Shown: positions 27,278 through 37,132 of the stretch, in pieces
Layout: each line of letters opens with the position of its first letter
Numbering within the stretch: the first letter of the stretch is position 1
Assembly: GCA_963752755.1 (NCBI GenBank)
Contig: CAVVZJ010000001.1
Coordinates: forward strand, 2,651,381-2,715,380
Source of the DNA: CAVVZJ01 sp963752755
GTDB taxonomy: Bacteria > Planctomycetota > Planctomycetia > Isosphaerales > Isosphaeraceae
DNA length: 64,000 nucleotides
Direction of reading: 5' to 3'
Notes under the pieces: model-generated
The model's database searches: none
What the model saw: only the letters and a program-made list of their open reading frames with translations
What the model was told of the DNA's origin: nothing
Position numbers and translations under genes: made by a program

Positions 27278-29812
27278 TCAGGGCTCGGGTTCCGTAATGT
27301 CGCCTATTTCAACCGTCGCCGCGGCTTCGGCGGGGGTTGGGATCGAGGAGCGGCGGTGCGACCAGCGGTGGCCCAGGGAGAGGCAGGCGGGCAAGAGCAC
27401 GAGATTGCCCAGGGAACTTCCGAGCGTGGCGATGGCCACCATCGTTCCGAAGTTTGAGAAGGGAACGAACACGCTGAACCGAAGCACCGCAAACCCGAGC
27501 CCGACCGCCAGGCTGGAGAGCAGCACCGCCGGTCCAGTGACGTTGTAGCTCGCCAGCAAACTCGCCTCGAAGGTGTCGTGCTTCTCCCGGTGGCGGCGGA
27601 ACTGGAGCAGACAGTGGAACGTGTCATCGACCGACAGCCCCAGCGCCACGCTCGCCACCAGGGCTGTTGCCAGGTCGAGCTTGACCCCGATCCAGCCGGT
27701 GAGGCCCAACACCAGAGCCACCGCCAGCAGACTCGGCAGGACGGCCAGCGCCGCCAACTTCGGGCCTCGGAAGGCGATCGTCAGCATGAGAAGGATGCCC
27801 GCCGCCGACCAGAGGAACGTCACCCAGGACGACTCGATCACCCCCCGCGTCGTCTGCGTCAGGAGGTAGGACAGACCGGTCACGTATGGCTCGCGAACCG
27901 GCTGGCGGAAGGCGGGAATATTGCCGACCAGGACGAGCGCCTCGCGGAACGTCTTCGCCTTCTCCAGGGCTGGCTGAGCCTCGGGCATCCGGATCACCTG
28001 CCGCGCCCAGCCCGATTCCGGCCGATCCTCGACCTGGGGCGACCAGAAGCCGCGAAGCAGTTCTCCTTGCGGCGAGGCTGCGATCAATTCCAGCTTGATC
28101 CGGAGCGCCTCCTCGGCCCGCTCGCGTGGCAAGGCGGCGAGCTTGCCCTCGGGGTCAAGCACCGTCGCCAGCGAGACGACCTGGGAGACGGCCGGTCGGC
28201 CGTCGCGCCGAAGCTCGTCAATCCCCTCGGCGAGACCCCGATGGGCTTCCAGCATCGCGAGGTCGATTCGTTCGCCCGCCGGCACTACCAGCGAGACGAC
28301 GCCGATGCCGCCCAGCCGCGACTCGGTGTAACGGTAGTCGTGCACGACCCGCGTGCCCGGCTTGAAGGCGTTGATGTAGTTTGACTCGTAGTCAAGCCAC
28401 ACCATCCCCGCGCCGACCGGCACGACGACCGCAGCCACTCCCAGGACCAGCCCCCCTGGCCGCTCGACGACCCGCCGCGTCAGCCGGTTCATCCCGAAGG
28501 CCAGCCGGGAGGTCGAGCCCGGACGGACCGGCCATTCCATCGGCCAGGGCGGCAGCATGGCGACCGGCGAGATCGCCAGAGTCAGCAACGAGGCGACCAG
28601 CGTGCAGGCCGCCAGCACCGCCCCGAACTGGAAGACCGGAACGACGCGGCTACTCAGCAAGGCCCCATAACCGACCGCCCCCGTGACGGCCGTCCAGACC
28701 ACTGGCGCCATCACGGCGTCGATCGTCAAACGGCTGGCGTCGCGACGTTGCCGCCCCGAACGAAGCTCGTCCCGAAAGTGGATCGCCAGGTGGCTGGCGG
28801 CGGGCATCGTCAGCACGATGATCTGCGCCACCAAGGGTCCGCCTGAGAGCGAGAGCCGCAGGCCGAGCGTGGCCATCGCCGCCTCGGCAGCCAGCCAGAC
28901 CGTCCAGCCGGCCAGCATCGGCACGATCGCCCACCAGAGGCTATGCGTGACCGAGAGCGTCACCAGGCCGATCAACGCCATCCCCGCGATCGCCAGCCTC
29001 CGACCGTCCTCCTCGATCGCGTTGAACCCGTCGACGAGCAGGACCGGCGGCCCGACCAGAGCCGGTTGTGCCAGGGCGTGACGGCTCGCGAAGCCGTCGG
29101 CCGCGGCCCGGAGGGCGGCGATCGTCTGCCTCGGCTGCTGCTCCTCCATCGGCTTGACCCGCACGACCAGGGCCGTCGTCGTCCCCGATCGAGTGACAAG
29201 CGTATCGACGAGCAAGGGATGAGTGGTGATCTTTTCCCGGAGCGTTGCGAGGGCATCCCCTTCCGCATTGCGGATCGCGCCGCCGACGGTGAAGGGGCTG
29301 TCTGCCCGGCCGAGCGTGGCCACGCTCCCCTTGATCGCGTTGACGGCCAGCCGACGGGCGAACCCGGGGAGCTTGACCAGGTCGCTGAGCCGGTCGTCGA
29401 TCTGCCAGAACAGGGGCATGCGGTCGAGCGACTGCACGTCGGTCACGGCCGGGATCTTTCCCGGCGCCACGGCCGCGGCCAGTTCGGCCAGGCGTTCCAT
29501 GCCGTCGGGGGTCAGCAAGGCGGGGTCATCGTAGGTGATGAAGATGACGTTGTCGTTGCCGAAGGCGGCCGAGGCACGCTGGTAATCGCGGACGGCCGGG
29601 TCGCCCTCAGGGAAGAAGGCGGTCAAGGACTGCTCGTACTGGACGTGCCGGTCGAGCAGCAGCAAGGCGATCAGGAGCCCGATCACAGCGGCGAACGTGA
29701 CGTAGCGGGCCCGGAGCAAGAAGGCGATCACGGCGTGCGTGGTCCTGGGGCTGGAGTTGGCCCGTCGCGTTGGCCGAGCGGAGGCGTTGCGGAACAGTCG
29801 CGGGAGGACCAC
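27278..29812 (-). CDS. RND superfamily (MMPL-type) exporter
   Basis: 844 residues with the RND/MMPL layout. TM1 is at about residues 33-55 (VTFAAVIGLLIALLLL). A first periplasmic domain (about 60-270) is followed by a block of five TM helices, a second TM1-like helix near residue 455, another large periplasmic loop and a final TM block ending LGNLVLLPACLSLG. The motif GLSVDDTFHCLLQFRR in TM4 of the second half carries the conserved Asp pair used for proton transfer in this superfamily. Planctomycete members are usually annotated as hydrophobic-compound or lipid exporters; the substrate is unknown. The start is GTG 29812; later in-frame starts near the first TM helix are possible. Confidence 0.87.
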   Translation of the reverse strand: MVLPRLFRNASARPTRRANSSPRTTHAVIAFLLRARYVTFAAVIGLLIALLLLDRHVQYEQSLTAFFPEGDPAVRDYQRASAAFGNDNVIFITYDDPALLTPDGMERLAELAAAVAPGKIPAVTDVQSLDRMPLFWQIDDRLSDLVKLPGFARRLAVNAIKGSVATLGRADSPFTVGGAIRNAEGDALATLREKITTHPLLVDTLVTRSGTTTALVVRVKPMEEQQPRQTIAALRAAADGFASRHALAQPALVGPPVLLVDGFNAIEEDGRRLAIAGMALIGLVTLSVTHSLWWAIVPMLAGWTVWLAAEAAMATLGLRLSLSGGPLVAQIIVLTMPAASHLAIHFRDELRSGRQRRDASRLTIDAVMAPVVWTAVTGAVGYGALLSSRVVPVFQFGAVLAACTLVASLLTLAISPVAMLPPWPMEWPVRPGSTSRLAFGMNRLTRRVVERPGGLVLGVAAVVVPVGAGMVWLDYESNYINAFKPGTRVVHDYRYTESRLGGIGVVSLVVPAGERIDLAMLEAHRGLAEGIDELRRDGRPAVSQVVSLATVLDPEGKLAALPRERAEEALRIKLELIAASPQGELLRGFWSPQVEDRPESGWARQVIRMPEAQPALEKAKTFREALVLVGNIPAFRQPVREPYVTGLSYLLTQTTRGVIESSWVTFLWSAAGILLMLTIAFRGPKLAALAVLPSLLAVALVLGLTGWIGVKLDLATALVASVALGLSVDDTFHCLLQFRRHREKHDTFEASLLASYNVTGPAVLLSSLAVGLGFAVLRFSVFVPFSNFGTMVAIATLGSSLGNLVLLPACLSLGHRWSHRRSSIPTPAEAAATVEIGDITEPEP

Positions 29813-29929
29813 TCCGTTTTAGGGCGAATCGCGCGCCGCGTCGAGACCCGCGGTGACGGAAGCGATCGGTCAGCCGGCAACATTGCGCGAAGTTTGCGTG
29901 ACGCCCGAGTCCGGTGGTTCGCACCAATC

Positions 29930-31348
29930 TCACACCTTCGCATTGAGCAAGTTCGATAGCTCACCGAATCCGGTCCAGACCGAATACAGGGCGGCGGCCG
30001 TCAACCCGAGCAGCGAGAGCCAGAGGAACACGTCCCAGAGCAGGCCCGGCGTGATCCGACGGTCGGTCCGCCGATAGCGGAGGTACACCGCCGCGCCGGC
30101 GATGAACGGCAAGGAGACTCCCTGCATCACCCCGCCGACCTTGACCATCATCACCAGGTCGCTGAATCCCAGGAACAGGACGAACCCAAAGATGGGCAGG
30201 ATCGTGCAGAGGACCTGGATCGACCTCTTCCGGAGGTCTTCCCGATGCGGGTCGATGAAGCGGTTGACCCGCAGGAAGTCGGTGAGGATGCGGCTGTTGC
30301 CGGCCGTGGCGGCGAAGAGAGTCGAGTAGAGAACACAAATCGCCCCGAAGACGATCACCCACGTCGCCAGCCGCTCCCCCATCACCGGCGTGTACATCCC
30401 CGCCAGCGCCGGGATCACATCGCCGGCCGGGATCTCTTTCCCTCCCGTCCGCTTGTTCAACACCGACGCCCCGAGCAGGTAGAAGGCCAGGGTCGCGATC
30501 GTATAGACGACCATGCTGACCCACGCATCCAGCCTCAGAACCCGCATCCAGCCCCGCGCCCGCTCGGCCCACGACTCCGTCTCTTCCCGCGGCCCGACGT
30601 GCCGCGCGTACCCCTTTTCGATGCACCAGTACGGATAGGCCAGTAACTCGCTCGCCCCAACGCCCGTGATCCCGAACATCGTGAAGGCCGCCACGACGGC
30701 CCCGGTCGGGACGTGGAACGTCAGGCCCGACGCGATGTCCTTCGCTGTGACCGCATGCTCGGCCGGCAGGAAGGCGACGCAGAGGATCGTCATGAACGTG
30801 AAACCAGCCACCAGCAACGTCGAGACCCCCTCGACCAACCGGTAACTCCCCGTCGCCAGCATCGCGATCGTCACGACCGTCACCAGCACCGCCCACGTCC
30901 GCTCGGAGAGCAGCCAGGGGCTCGTCACGCCCGACTCGGTCAAGGCCATCTGGAACGACCGCGCGATCCCGCCGATCATCGCTCCGATCTGCATCTGAGT
31001 GAAGAGAAGCATGATCACGCACCACCAGACCAGAGCGATCCCCGGCCCCGGCAGGCGCCGGAAGCTGGCGAAAGTGCCATCGCCCGAGCTGATGGCGAAG
31101 CGGCCCAGCTCGATCTGCACGAACACCTTGATGAAGCAACTGGCGATCACCAGCCAGAGCAGGGCGAACCCCACCCGGGCGCCGAGGTTCGTCGTCGCGA
31201 TCAGCTCGCCCGTTCCGACAATCGCACCGGCGAGGATCAGGCCCGGCCCGATCTGACCGAGGGCGTGACCCAGCGAGGTCGGCGGCTCCTGGATCGCGGA
31301 CTGAGGGGGTGGCGTGGCCTGGGACGCGAGGTCGGCGGGGGCGCTCAT
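29930..31348 (-). CDS. NRAMP-like divalent metal transporter
   Basis: 472 residues from ATG 31348 (MSAPADLASQ); an in-frame ATG at 31420 would add 24 Pro-rich residues. It has about 11 hydrophobic segments. The first TM pair carries IGPGLILAGAIVGTGELIATT, in the position of the NRAMP DPGN-containing TM1; the DPGN itself is replaced, so metal selectivity may differ from classical MntH. TM6 reads TMFGITGVGASELLAYPYW. Related divergent NRAMP proteins are frequent in planctomycetes. It lies 117 bp upstream of the exporter gene on the same strand. Confidence 0.82.
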   Translation of the reverse strand: MSAPADLASQATPPPQSAIQEPPTSLGHALGQIGPGLILAGAIVGTGELIATTNLGARVGFALLWLVIASCFIKVFVQIELGRFAISSGDGTFASFRRLPGPGIALVWWCVIMLLFTQMQIGAMIGGIARSFQMALTESGVTSPWLLSERTWAVLVTVVTIAMLATGSYRLVEGVSTLLVAGFTFMTILCVAFLPAEHAVTAKDIASGLTFHVPTGAVVAAFTMFGITGVGASELLAYPYWCIEKGYARHVGPREETESWAERARGWMRVLRLDAWVSMVVYTIATLAFYLLGASVLNKRTGGKEIPAGDVIPALAGMYTPVMGERLATWVIVFGAICVLYSTLFAATAGNSRILTDFLRVNRFIDPHREDLRKRSIQVLCTILPIFGFVLFLGFSDLVMMVKVGGVMQGVSLPFIAGAAVYLRYRRTDRRITPGLLWDVFLWLSLLGLTAAALYSVWTGFGELSNLLNAKV

Positions 31349-31430
31349 GGTGGTCGGGCCGGCTGGGGTCGCGATCGGGAGCGGTCGGGGACGCGCCGGC
31401 GGCCCCGGGATCGGACCCATCGTAAAGGCG

Positions 31431-32698
31431 TCAACCGGCCGGTTCAACCGTCTTGGCGTCCGGCCTCGCCTTCCGGACCGGACCCCGATCCCACGAGACG
31501 TGCGGCGCCGGCACGCGTCCCTCCTTGCCACGACCCGATACCGACTCTGCCAGAAACCCGAGCAGTCGCCTCCGGAAGACCGGAACCGCCAGCGCCTCCG
31601 CCTTTTGCCGGGCCAGCCCCGGATCGTGCGGGCGGCCATCGGCTTCCCACTGTTCGATCGCGTCGCGGAGCCCCTCGGACGGTATGGTCGTGAAAGAGCC
31701 GCCCGACCGCGTCATCGACCGTCTCGGCCGCGCCCCCAAGCCCCAGCGCGAGCACCGGCGTTCCGCAGGCCAGGGCCTCGATCGGCACGATCCCGAAGTC
31801 CTCGACTCCCGGGAAGAGCAAGGCCCGGCAACGCCGCAGGTGGTCGCGGATGACCTCGTCGGGTTGCCAGCCGAGGAACCGGACCGTCGGCCCCGCCAGC
31901 CGCTCCAGCCGGGCACGGTCGGGACCCTCGCCGATGACGACGAGGGACGTCCGAACTCGTTGCACGCCCTCACTGCATGGTCGATTCGCTTGTACGGCAC
32001 CAGGGCCGAGACGCAGAGATAAAACGACTCGCGAGCGACGTCCGCCGGAGTGTAGAAGTCCGTATCGACCGGTGGCTGGATCACGACGCTCGCGCGTCCG
32101 TAGCACCGCGCGATCCGCTCGCCGGACCGTCTCGGAGATCGCGACGAAGTGCGAGACCCGCGCCGCGGTCGGCCCGGTCCCAGACACGGAGTCGATCGAG
32201 CGTCCAGCCGGCCAGGGCCCGGGTCAAGGGGCGTCCCGACCAGCCGTCGAGGTAGTGCGACCGGCCGTCCCAGGCGTAACGCATCGGCGTGAAGCAGTAG
32301 CAGACGTGCGGCACTCCGGCCGGCACCCGAACCGACTTCGCCACGCAATGACTCAGGCTGACGACCAGGTCCACCTCCCCCGGCTTCCACGCCCGCGCCG
32401 CCAGGGGCATCAAGGGGAGCAGGTGGCGGTAATGACGATGGACGCCCGGAAGCCGCTGGAGCGGCGAGGTGCGGATCGTCATCCGCTCGATCGTCGGCCC
32501 GACGGAACCCGGCCGGTGGATCAAGGTATGCACGGTGGCGTTCGGAAACGCCTCGCAGAGCACTTCGAGACACTTCTCGCCGCCACGACGGCCGGTCAGC
32601 CAGTCGTGGACCAAGGCGACGCGCAGCCGACCGGGATCAGTCCGCCGGAGGTTCCTCCTCCCGCGGCGAAGCCGGGCGTTCACCTGGGTCGAAGGCAT
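31431..32698 (-). pseudogene. GT4-type glycosyltransferase, several frameshifts
   Basis: A GT4 glycosyltransferase can be pieced together from three frames. From ATG 32698: LRVALVHDWLTGRRGGEKCLE, VVSLSHCVAKSVRVP and CYCFTPMRYAWD (acceptor domain). Then ERIARCYGRASVVIQPPVDT and LCVSALVPYKRID, and in another frame VVIGEGPDRARLERLAG, VRFLGWQPDEVIRDHL, PGVEDFGIVPIEALACGTPV (donor domain with the EDFGI motif). About four frame changes are needed, none at a known recoding site. This is the only clearly chromosomal gene in the window in such a state. Confidence 0.78.
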
Positions 32699-32852
32699 CC
32701 ATGCCGGTCGTGCTCCCCGAGGTCGCTCCCTGGACGGCCTCCGTACCGCGACGGCCTGGGTCCAGGTTAGCCGAACCTTACCCGAGCGTAGCGTTTCCGA
32801 CAAGGCGGGTCAGTCGGGGCCGGTCTCGAAACCCGCCCCGACGACGCGAACG

Positions 32853-33425
32853 TTATTCCTCGATGCCGAGCAACTCGATGTCGAAGACGAGCGTGGCGTT
32901 GGCCGGAATCTTGGGCGGACTGCCCAGCTTCCCATAGGCCAGTTCCGGCGGGATGGTCAGCCGCCGCACCTCACCGACCTTCATGCCCGTGACGCCCTGG
33001 TCCCAGCCCGGGATCACCTCGCTCGCTCCGACCCGGAAGGTGAACGGCCGGTCGGTCTCCCGCGAGCTCTCAAATTGCTCGCCGCTGGCGAGTTTCCCGA
33101 CGTAGTGCACCTGCACCTTCTCTCCGGACTTGGCCTGCTCGCCAGTTCCGGACTTGATCGTCTCGTACTTCACGCCGCCGGTGGTCGTCTTGGTCTCGCC
33201 CGGCTTGGTCGGCTCGGCCAGTGGCTGTTCCGTGGTGGGCGGGGTCGGCGGCTGCACGGCGCCGACGCCCGCTTGCTCGCCCAGGGCCTGGGCCTGTTCG
33301 TCCTCCGGGATGGTCTCGACCGGCTCGACCCCCGGGGGCAAGGCCGGTGCCACCTCGGGTGGCCCGCAACCCCAGACCGTCAACAGACCCGCCGCCAGGA
33401 GGACCGTTCTGCGCGTCGCTTTCAT
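32853..33425 (-). CDS. FKBP-type peptidyl-prolyl isomerase lipoprotein
   Basis: 190 residues. Signal MKATRRTVLLAAGLLTVWGC (lipobox VWGC) from ATG 33425, then a Pro/Glu-rich linker to about residue 80, then one FKBP domain: KVQVHYVGKLASGEQFESS, FRVGASEVIPGWDQGVTGM, the VGEVRRLTIPPELAYG motif and a final LVFDIELLGIEE. It catalyses cis-trans isomerisation of prolyl bonds, here probably for exported proteins at the membrane. Two in-frame upstream starts exist but would hide the lipoprotein signal. Confidence 0.92.
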   Translation of the reverse strand: MKATRRTVLLAAGLLTVWGCGPPEVAPALPPGVEPVETIPEDEQAQALGEQAGVGAVQPPTPPTTEQPLAEPTKPGETKTTTGGVKYETIKSGTGEQAKSGEKVQVHYVGKLASGEQFESSRETDRPFTFRVGASEVIPGWDQGVTGMKVGEVRRLTIPPELAYGKLGSPPKIPANATLVFDIELLGIEE

Positions 33426-33563
33426 GGCATGACACTCGACTGGATCAGGATTCCTGGGGCCCTTTCCCGCGGCCCCGATGATCACCGAGTTATTATGCCT
33501 CCAACGACCCTTTTCGGACCAGTCCCGACCCGGCACCGCCCTCAATTCACCGTGGTTCTTCGC

Positions 33564-34271
33564 TTAGAACAGCCGGACACTCGTGACAGCCACCTGTCCC
33601 GAGAAGCAGACGTCCACGTCCGACCCGGGCCATCGCTGCCGGCCCCCATATACGCCAGTATAGGTAGCCACATCCTCTTCCACCTGATACGTCAAAGGCA
33701 ACGGCGACGGGTCCAGCGGGCAGAAAACGATCTCTGGCTCCGGCTCGCCCGGCTCCAGGTGGGGGAGGTTCACGTTCCAGAAGCTCCCGGGCTCCCACGG
33801 TCGTTCCCAGAGCAGTTTCAGCACCGCTCGGGTCCGTTTGGCTGCGACTTCCCAATCGAGAACTCTCCCCTTGATGATGTAGTGCGAGACCGCCACCGCC
33901 GGCTTGCCGTGCAAGACGGCCTCCCGGGCGGCGGCCACCGTGCCGGAGTGGAAGACGTCGGCCCCAAGGTTGCCACCGGCATTGATCCCGGAGAGCACCC
34001 AATCCCCATCCTTCGCCAGGTGAACCAGGCCCAACCGGACGCAGTCGGCCGGCGTTCCCTCCACCGCGAAGGCTTCCGGTCCCCTCCGGCCGAAGGCCAA
34101 GGGGCGGTGCGTCGTCACCGCATGCCCGCAGCCCGACTGCGGTCCCGCTGGTGCAATCACCTTCACGATTCCCAAACCCTCCGCCGCCCTCTCCAGCGCT
34201 GCCAATCCCGGCGCGCCGATGCCGTCATCATTCGTCAGCATCAAGACCGGACCATCCCGTTCTCCTCCCAC
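33564..34271 (-). CDS. surE: 5'/3'-nucleotidase SurE
   Basis: 235 residues, standard length for SurE, a metal-dependent phosphatase acting on nucleoside monophosphates and related substrates. The metal-binding N-terminus reads LMLTNDDGIGAPGL, and the second signature is VLSGINAGGNLGADVFHSGTV, including the conserved Ser and Asn ligands. GTG start at 34271; there is no better ATG before the NDDG motif. The C-terminal part has diverged but has the usual dimer arm region. It is followed, on the same strand, by the FKBP gene. Confidence 0.93.
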   Translation of the reverse strand: MGGERDGPVLMLTNDDGIGAPGLAALERAAEGLGIVKVIAPAGPQSGCGHAVTTHRPLAFGRRGPEAFAVEGTPADCVRLGLVHLAKDGDWVLSGINAGGNLGADVFHSGTVAAAREAVLHGKPAVAVSHYIIKGRVLDWEVAAKRTRAVLKLLWERPWEPGSFWNVNLPHLEPGEPEPEIVFCPLDPSPLPLTYQVEEDVATYTGVYGGRQRWPGSDVDVCFSGQVAVTSVRLF

Positions 34272-34370
34272 AGCGCCCTCTCCTCAACCAGTGCCAACCG
34301 AACCCGGCCCAGACGCCCAGTGTCTCCGATTGTACACGACCAGACGGCGACATCCTCTCCGACCATCTTG

Positions 34371-34399
34371 TTGACAGACCTCCTCCTGGTCGCTAAGAT
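34371..34399 (+). promoter_or_regulatory. Sigma-70-type promoter of tRNA-Ala
   Basis: TTGACA (34371-34376) and TAAGAT (34394-34399) are separated by 17 bp and lie 14 bp before the tRNA. This is the clearest housekeeping promoter in the window. Confidence 0.85.
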
Positions 34400-34413
34400 C
34401 ATCTCACCTTTAC

Positions 34414-34488
<75 letters not shown>

Positions 34489-34664
34489 CGACCAAGGCTC
34501 GAAACGACAAGGAGTTGCAACCCGAGCCGCAGTCAAGCATCCGTTGAAGTGCATCAAAACGCTGCATCAGAATGACCCCCCGGGCGGGTGCCAGCCGCCC
34601 GAGGGGCCGCGAGACGGACCTTTCAGCCCGCCCGGTGTCTCGTCCCACACTGGAGGGTCCGCCG

Positions 34665-35699
34665 ATGCAGAAGCCGTGGTTCCGGCAACAGACCGGATGG
34701 TGGTACTGCTACGTCGAGATTGACGGCAAGCGGTGCCAGAAGAAGCTCGCGAAGGGCAAGGACGGGGAGGCCCTCGCCTGGGAGGCCCTGAGCGAGCTGG
34801 AGAAGGGCAAGAAACTCGTCCGCACCGCGCTGACGGTGGCGGAGGCGTTCGACGAGTTCCTCGACTGGTCGAGCCGCGAGAACAAGCCGGAGACGTACCG
34901 GTTCTACCGGCATTTCCTCACCGACTTCGCCCGGCATGACCGGAGGCGCTACGCTTCCCTCCGCGTGGCCGACCTCATCCCCAACCACGTCACGCGATGG
35001 CTGGCCGCCAAGGCGTGGAATCCCACCACCAGGAATCGGGCCATCTCCTGCGTCAAGCGGGCGCTGAACCACTGCGTCGGCGAGGGCCTCCTGCTGGAGA
35101 ACCCGCTCCGGAACGTCCGCAAGCCACGCATCCGGCGGCGCGACAAGGTGCTCACCGCCGAGGAACGGCAGGCCATCGAGGCCGCCGTGCCCGACGAGGC
35201 CTTCCGGACCTTCCTCTTCGCGCTGGGCCAGACGGGCGCGGCCGGTGGAGATCCGCACCGTGACCGCCGCCGACGTGCGGGACGGCTACTGGGAAATCGA
35301 GGGCAAGACCACCGGCCGCACCGGCGAGCCGCGGTGCATCTACCTGACGCCCGCGATGGTCGAGCTGACGAGGGAGCTCGCCACCCGCCATCCCGACGGC
35401 CCGCTGTTCCGCAACACCCGGGGCGAGCCGTGGACCCGGAACGCCGTCCGCATCCGCTTCCGCAATCTGCGGCGGCGACTCAAGCTCGACCCCAGGGTAT
35501 GCGCCTACGCCTTCCGCCATAGCTTCATCACCGGGTGCTCGAACGCGGGCTGCCGATCGCCACCGTCTCGGCGCTCGCGGGTCACGCCGACACGAAGATG
35601 GTCTCCACCGTCTACAACCACCTGAATCAGCAGCGCCAGCACCTGCGCGACGCCGCGAGGCTCGCAGTCGGCGAGGCGACCTCCGGGCCTCAGAGTTGA
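34665..35699 (+). pseudogene. Tyrosine integrase next to tRNA-Ala, two frameshifts
   Basis: ATG 34665 (MQKPWFRQQTGWWYCYVEID), an arm-type DNA-binding start common in planctomycete integrases, then a core-binding domain (ALTVAEAFDEFLDWS) and the catalytic domain. One base is missing near 35240 (ALGQTGA / PVEIRTVTAADV) and another near 35533 (FRHSFIT / LERGLPIATVSALAGHADT). Together the three pieces give the Arg, HxxR (AYAFRHSF), GH and Tyr (VYNHL) residues. Its position 179 bp after the tRNA is typical of a genomic-island integrase. It is inactive as read, so the island may be locked in place. Confidence 0.88.
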
Positions 35700-35899
35700 A
35701 GGTGCTTGAGCGGGCGGCGCGGCGCGGCAGGGACGCCCTCCGCCGCCGCCTCGAGGTACTCGGCCAGCTGCTGCTCCGAGATCCGCCAGGTGCCCCGGCC
35801 GAGCCCGTGCCTCGTGCCGCGCAGCCTCCCGGCGGTCAAGAGGCCGTAGACCAGACTGACGCTGATCTCCAGCCTTTCGGCCGCTTCTTTGACGGTCAT
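35690..35899 (-). CDS. Excisionase-like helix-turn-helix protein
   Basis: 69 residues from ATG 35899: MTVKEAAERLEISVSLVYGL is the MerR/AlpA-like HTH of excisionases, with the wing GRGTWRISEQQLAEYLEAA. The gene ends inside the last codons of the integrase (10-bp convergent overlap). Small Xis proteins direct the integrase towards excision; that role is inferred from position and fold. Confidence 0.82.
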   Translation of the reverse strand: MTVKEAAERLEISVSLVYGLLTAGRLRGTRHGLGRGTWRISEQQLAEYLEAAAEGVPAAPRRPLKHLQL

Positions 35900-35949
35900 G
35901 GGCAGCTCCTCCCGATGGTTGTGGGGCCTCCTTGCCCCGAGGTCCCTCC

Positions 35950-36129
35950 TCACCGCGACTCAACCGACCTGCCGTTCGTCGCCTGGCTCTTCAGCCGGAG
36001 CATCCGCTTGAGGTCCGGGAAACAGAAAAATCCATTGAAAGATTGATCCGACGTCTCGACCTCGACGCCCTCCTTCTCCTTCTGACACCATGTACAGGTA
36101 CCCTCGCCGTAGCTCTTGATCGTGACCAT
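35950..36129 (-). CDS. Small Cys-containing protein, unknown
   Basis: 59 residues: MVTIKSYGEGTCTWCQKEKE, later NGFFCFPDLKRML. A CxxC pair and a third Cys suggest a small metal site, possibly incomplete. A strong ribosome site (AAGGAGGTGGAG) lies directly before ATG 36129, which is good evidence that the gene is real. First of a leftward series, 50 bp upstream of the excisionase-like gene. Confidence 0.7.
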   Translation of the reverse strand: MVTIKSYGEGTCTWCQKEKEGVEVETSDQSFNGFFCFPDLKRMLRLKSQATNGRSVESR

Positions 36130-36141
36130 GCTCCACCTCCT

Positions 36142-36318
36142 TCAGTTGAGCAGCACCGCCTCGCGGACGATGCTCGACACGTCGACGGTGATGACGACGA
36201 ACTTGCCGACCTTGGGGTTGTCGAGGATGATCCGGTAGGTGCCGTCCGGCTGCTTCCAGACGCCCACCACCAGGTGCCTCAGCGGGCCGTACACCCCCTC
36301 CACGCTCAGGATGTCCAT
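36142..36318 (-). CDS. Small beta-rich protein, unknown
   Basis: 58 residues (MDILSVEGVYGPLRHLVVGV, ending REAVLLN) with alternating hydrophobic residues that predict a small beta sheet. ATG 36318 is one base past the prim-pol stop (TGAGATG), so translation is probably coupled. GGAGG precedes it. No family recognised. Confidence 0.72.
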   Translation of the reverse strand: MDILSVEGVYGPLRHLVVGVWKQPDGTYRIILDNPKVGKFVVITVDVSSIVREAVLLN

Positions 36319-36319
36319 C

Positions 36320-37132
36320 TCACCTCCTCCGGTTGAACGCATCGGTCAGTTTGTGGCGCAGTTCGCCCTCGCTCCACGGCGGCCGCGGCACCCGCGCGTT
36401 CCAGGCCCGCAGCCAGTGCATCGCCTCCTCTCTGGGAAGGCCGGCGTCGACGAGCCGGCAGGCGACCTTGAAGCACCCGTTACTCCCGTGCTCGCCCTGC
36501 ACGGACGGGACGCCCATGATCCACCGCGTCACGTCGCGGATCGGCCCGGCGGACCGAATCTCCGACGGGCGGGGCGGCGTTTTCGGCTCCGGTGAGGGCT
36601 CCTCGCGAATCAGCCCGGCCGGCAGCTCCGGCAGCTCGGAGGGCGGCGGGACCTCGCCCGTCCAGCGCCACCGGCGGTCGTGTTTTCGGCTCCAGGAAGG
36701 GCTCGCGAGCAATAGCGAGGGGCCGGACTTCACGTCGAGGCCGAGACCCAGGAGGTTGTGCCGGATCGGCGGGGGCACCGCCGGTGCGCGGAAGTAGACG
36801 TGCCGCCCGCCACGTGGCGTGACGGCGGACATCGGTGAGGGCGGGCAACGCCGCGCCACCCACGAAGCCGCCTCCGCGCGGTCGCAGTCGAGCCCCACGA
36901 CGCCCGATCGGCCGGCGTGGATGGCGATGTTGAGCCGCCCGCCGAAGCGGTCGAACCACCGGTCGATCAGCGTGTGCGAGCACTCCGCGTGCTTCCACGG
37001 GATCAGCGGACGCTTGCCGCCGTACGCGCACGGCACGAGGTGGTAGCCGCGCCCGTGCAGCCCGTGGGCGGCGTCGCGGATCGCGTCGGCGTTGTGGTCT
37101 TCGGTACGCATGGCCATCAGGTTAGGCGGCAT
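36320..37132 (-). CDS. Bifunctional primase/polymerase (prim-pol) domain protein
   Basis: 270 residues. The N-terminal prim-pol domain is clear: GYHLVPCAYGGKRPLIPWKHA, FGGRLNIAIHAGRSGVVGLDCD (acidic metal ligands in LDCD) and TPRGGRHVYFRAPA (the His motif). The C-terminal part (CFKVACRLVDAGLPREEAMHWLRAWNARV) resembles the primase C-terminal helical segment found in phage and plasmid replication proteins. It would synthesise primers for replication of the mobile island. No helicase domain is attached. ATG 37132; ATGs at 37117 and 37111 are alternatives. It overlaps the upstream gene by 11 bp. Confidence 0.85.
   Translation of the reverse strand: MPPNLMAMRTEDHNADAIRDAAHGLHGRGYHLVPCAYGGKRPLIPWKHAECSHTLIDRWFDRFGGRLNIAIHAGRSGVVGLDCDRAEAASWVARRCPPSPMSAVTPRGGRHVYFRAPAVPPPIRHNLLGLGLDVKSGPSLLLASPSWSRKHDRRWRWTGEVPPPSELPELPAGLIREEPSPEPKTPPRPSEIRSAGPIRDVTRWIMGVPSVQGEHGSNGCFKVACRLVDAGLPREEAMHWLRAWNARVPRPPWSEGELRHKLTDAFNRRR

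Noticed and set aside
34871..35258. Minus-strand frames opposite the integrase
   Set aside because: Antisense shadows of a gene with recognisable tyrosine-recombinase motifs.
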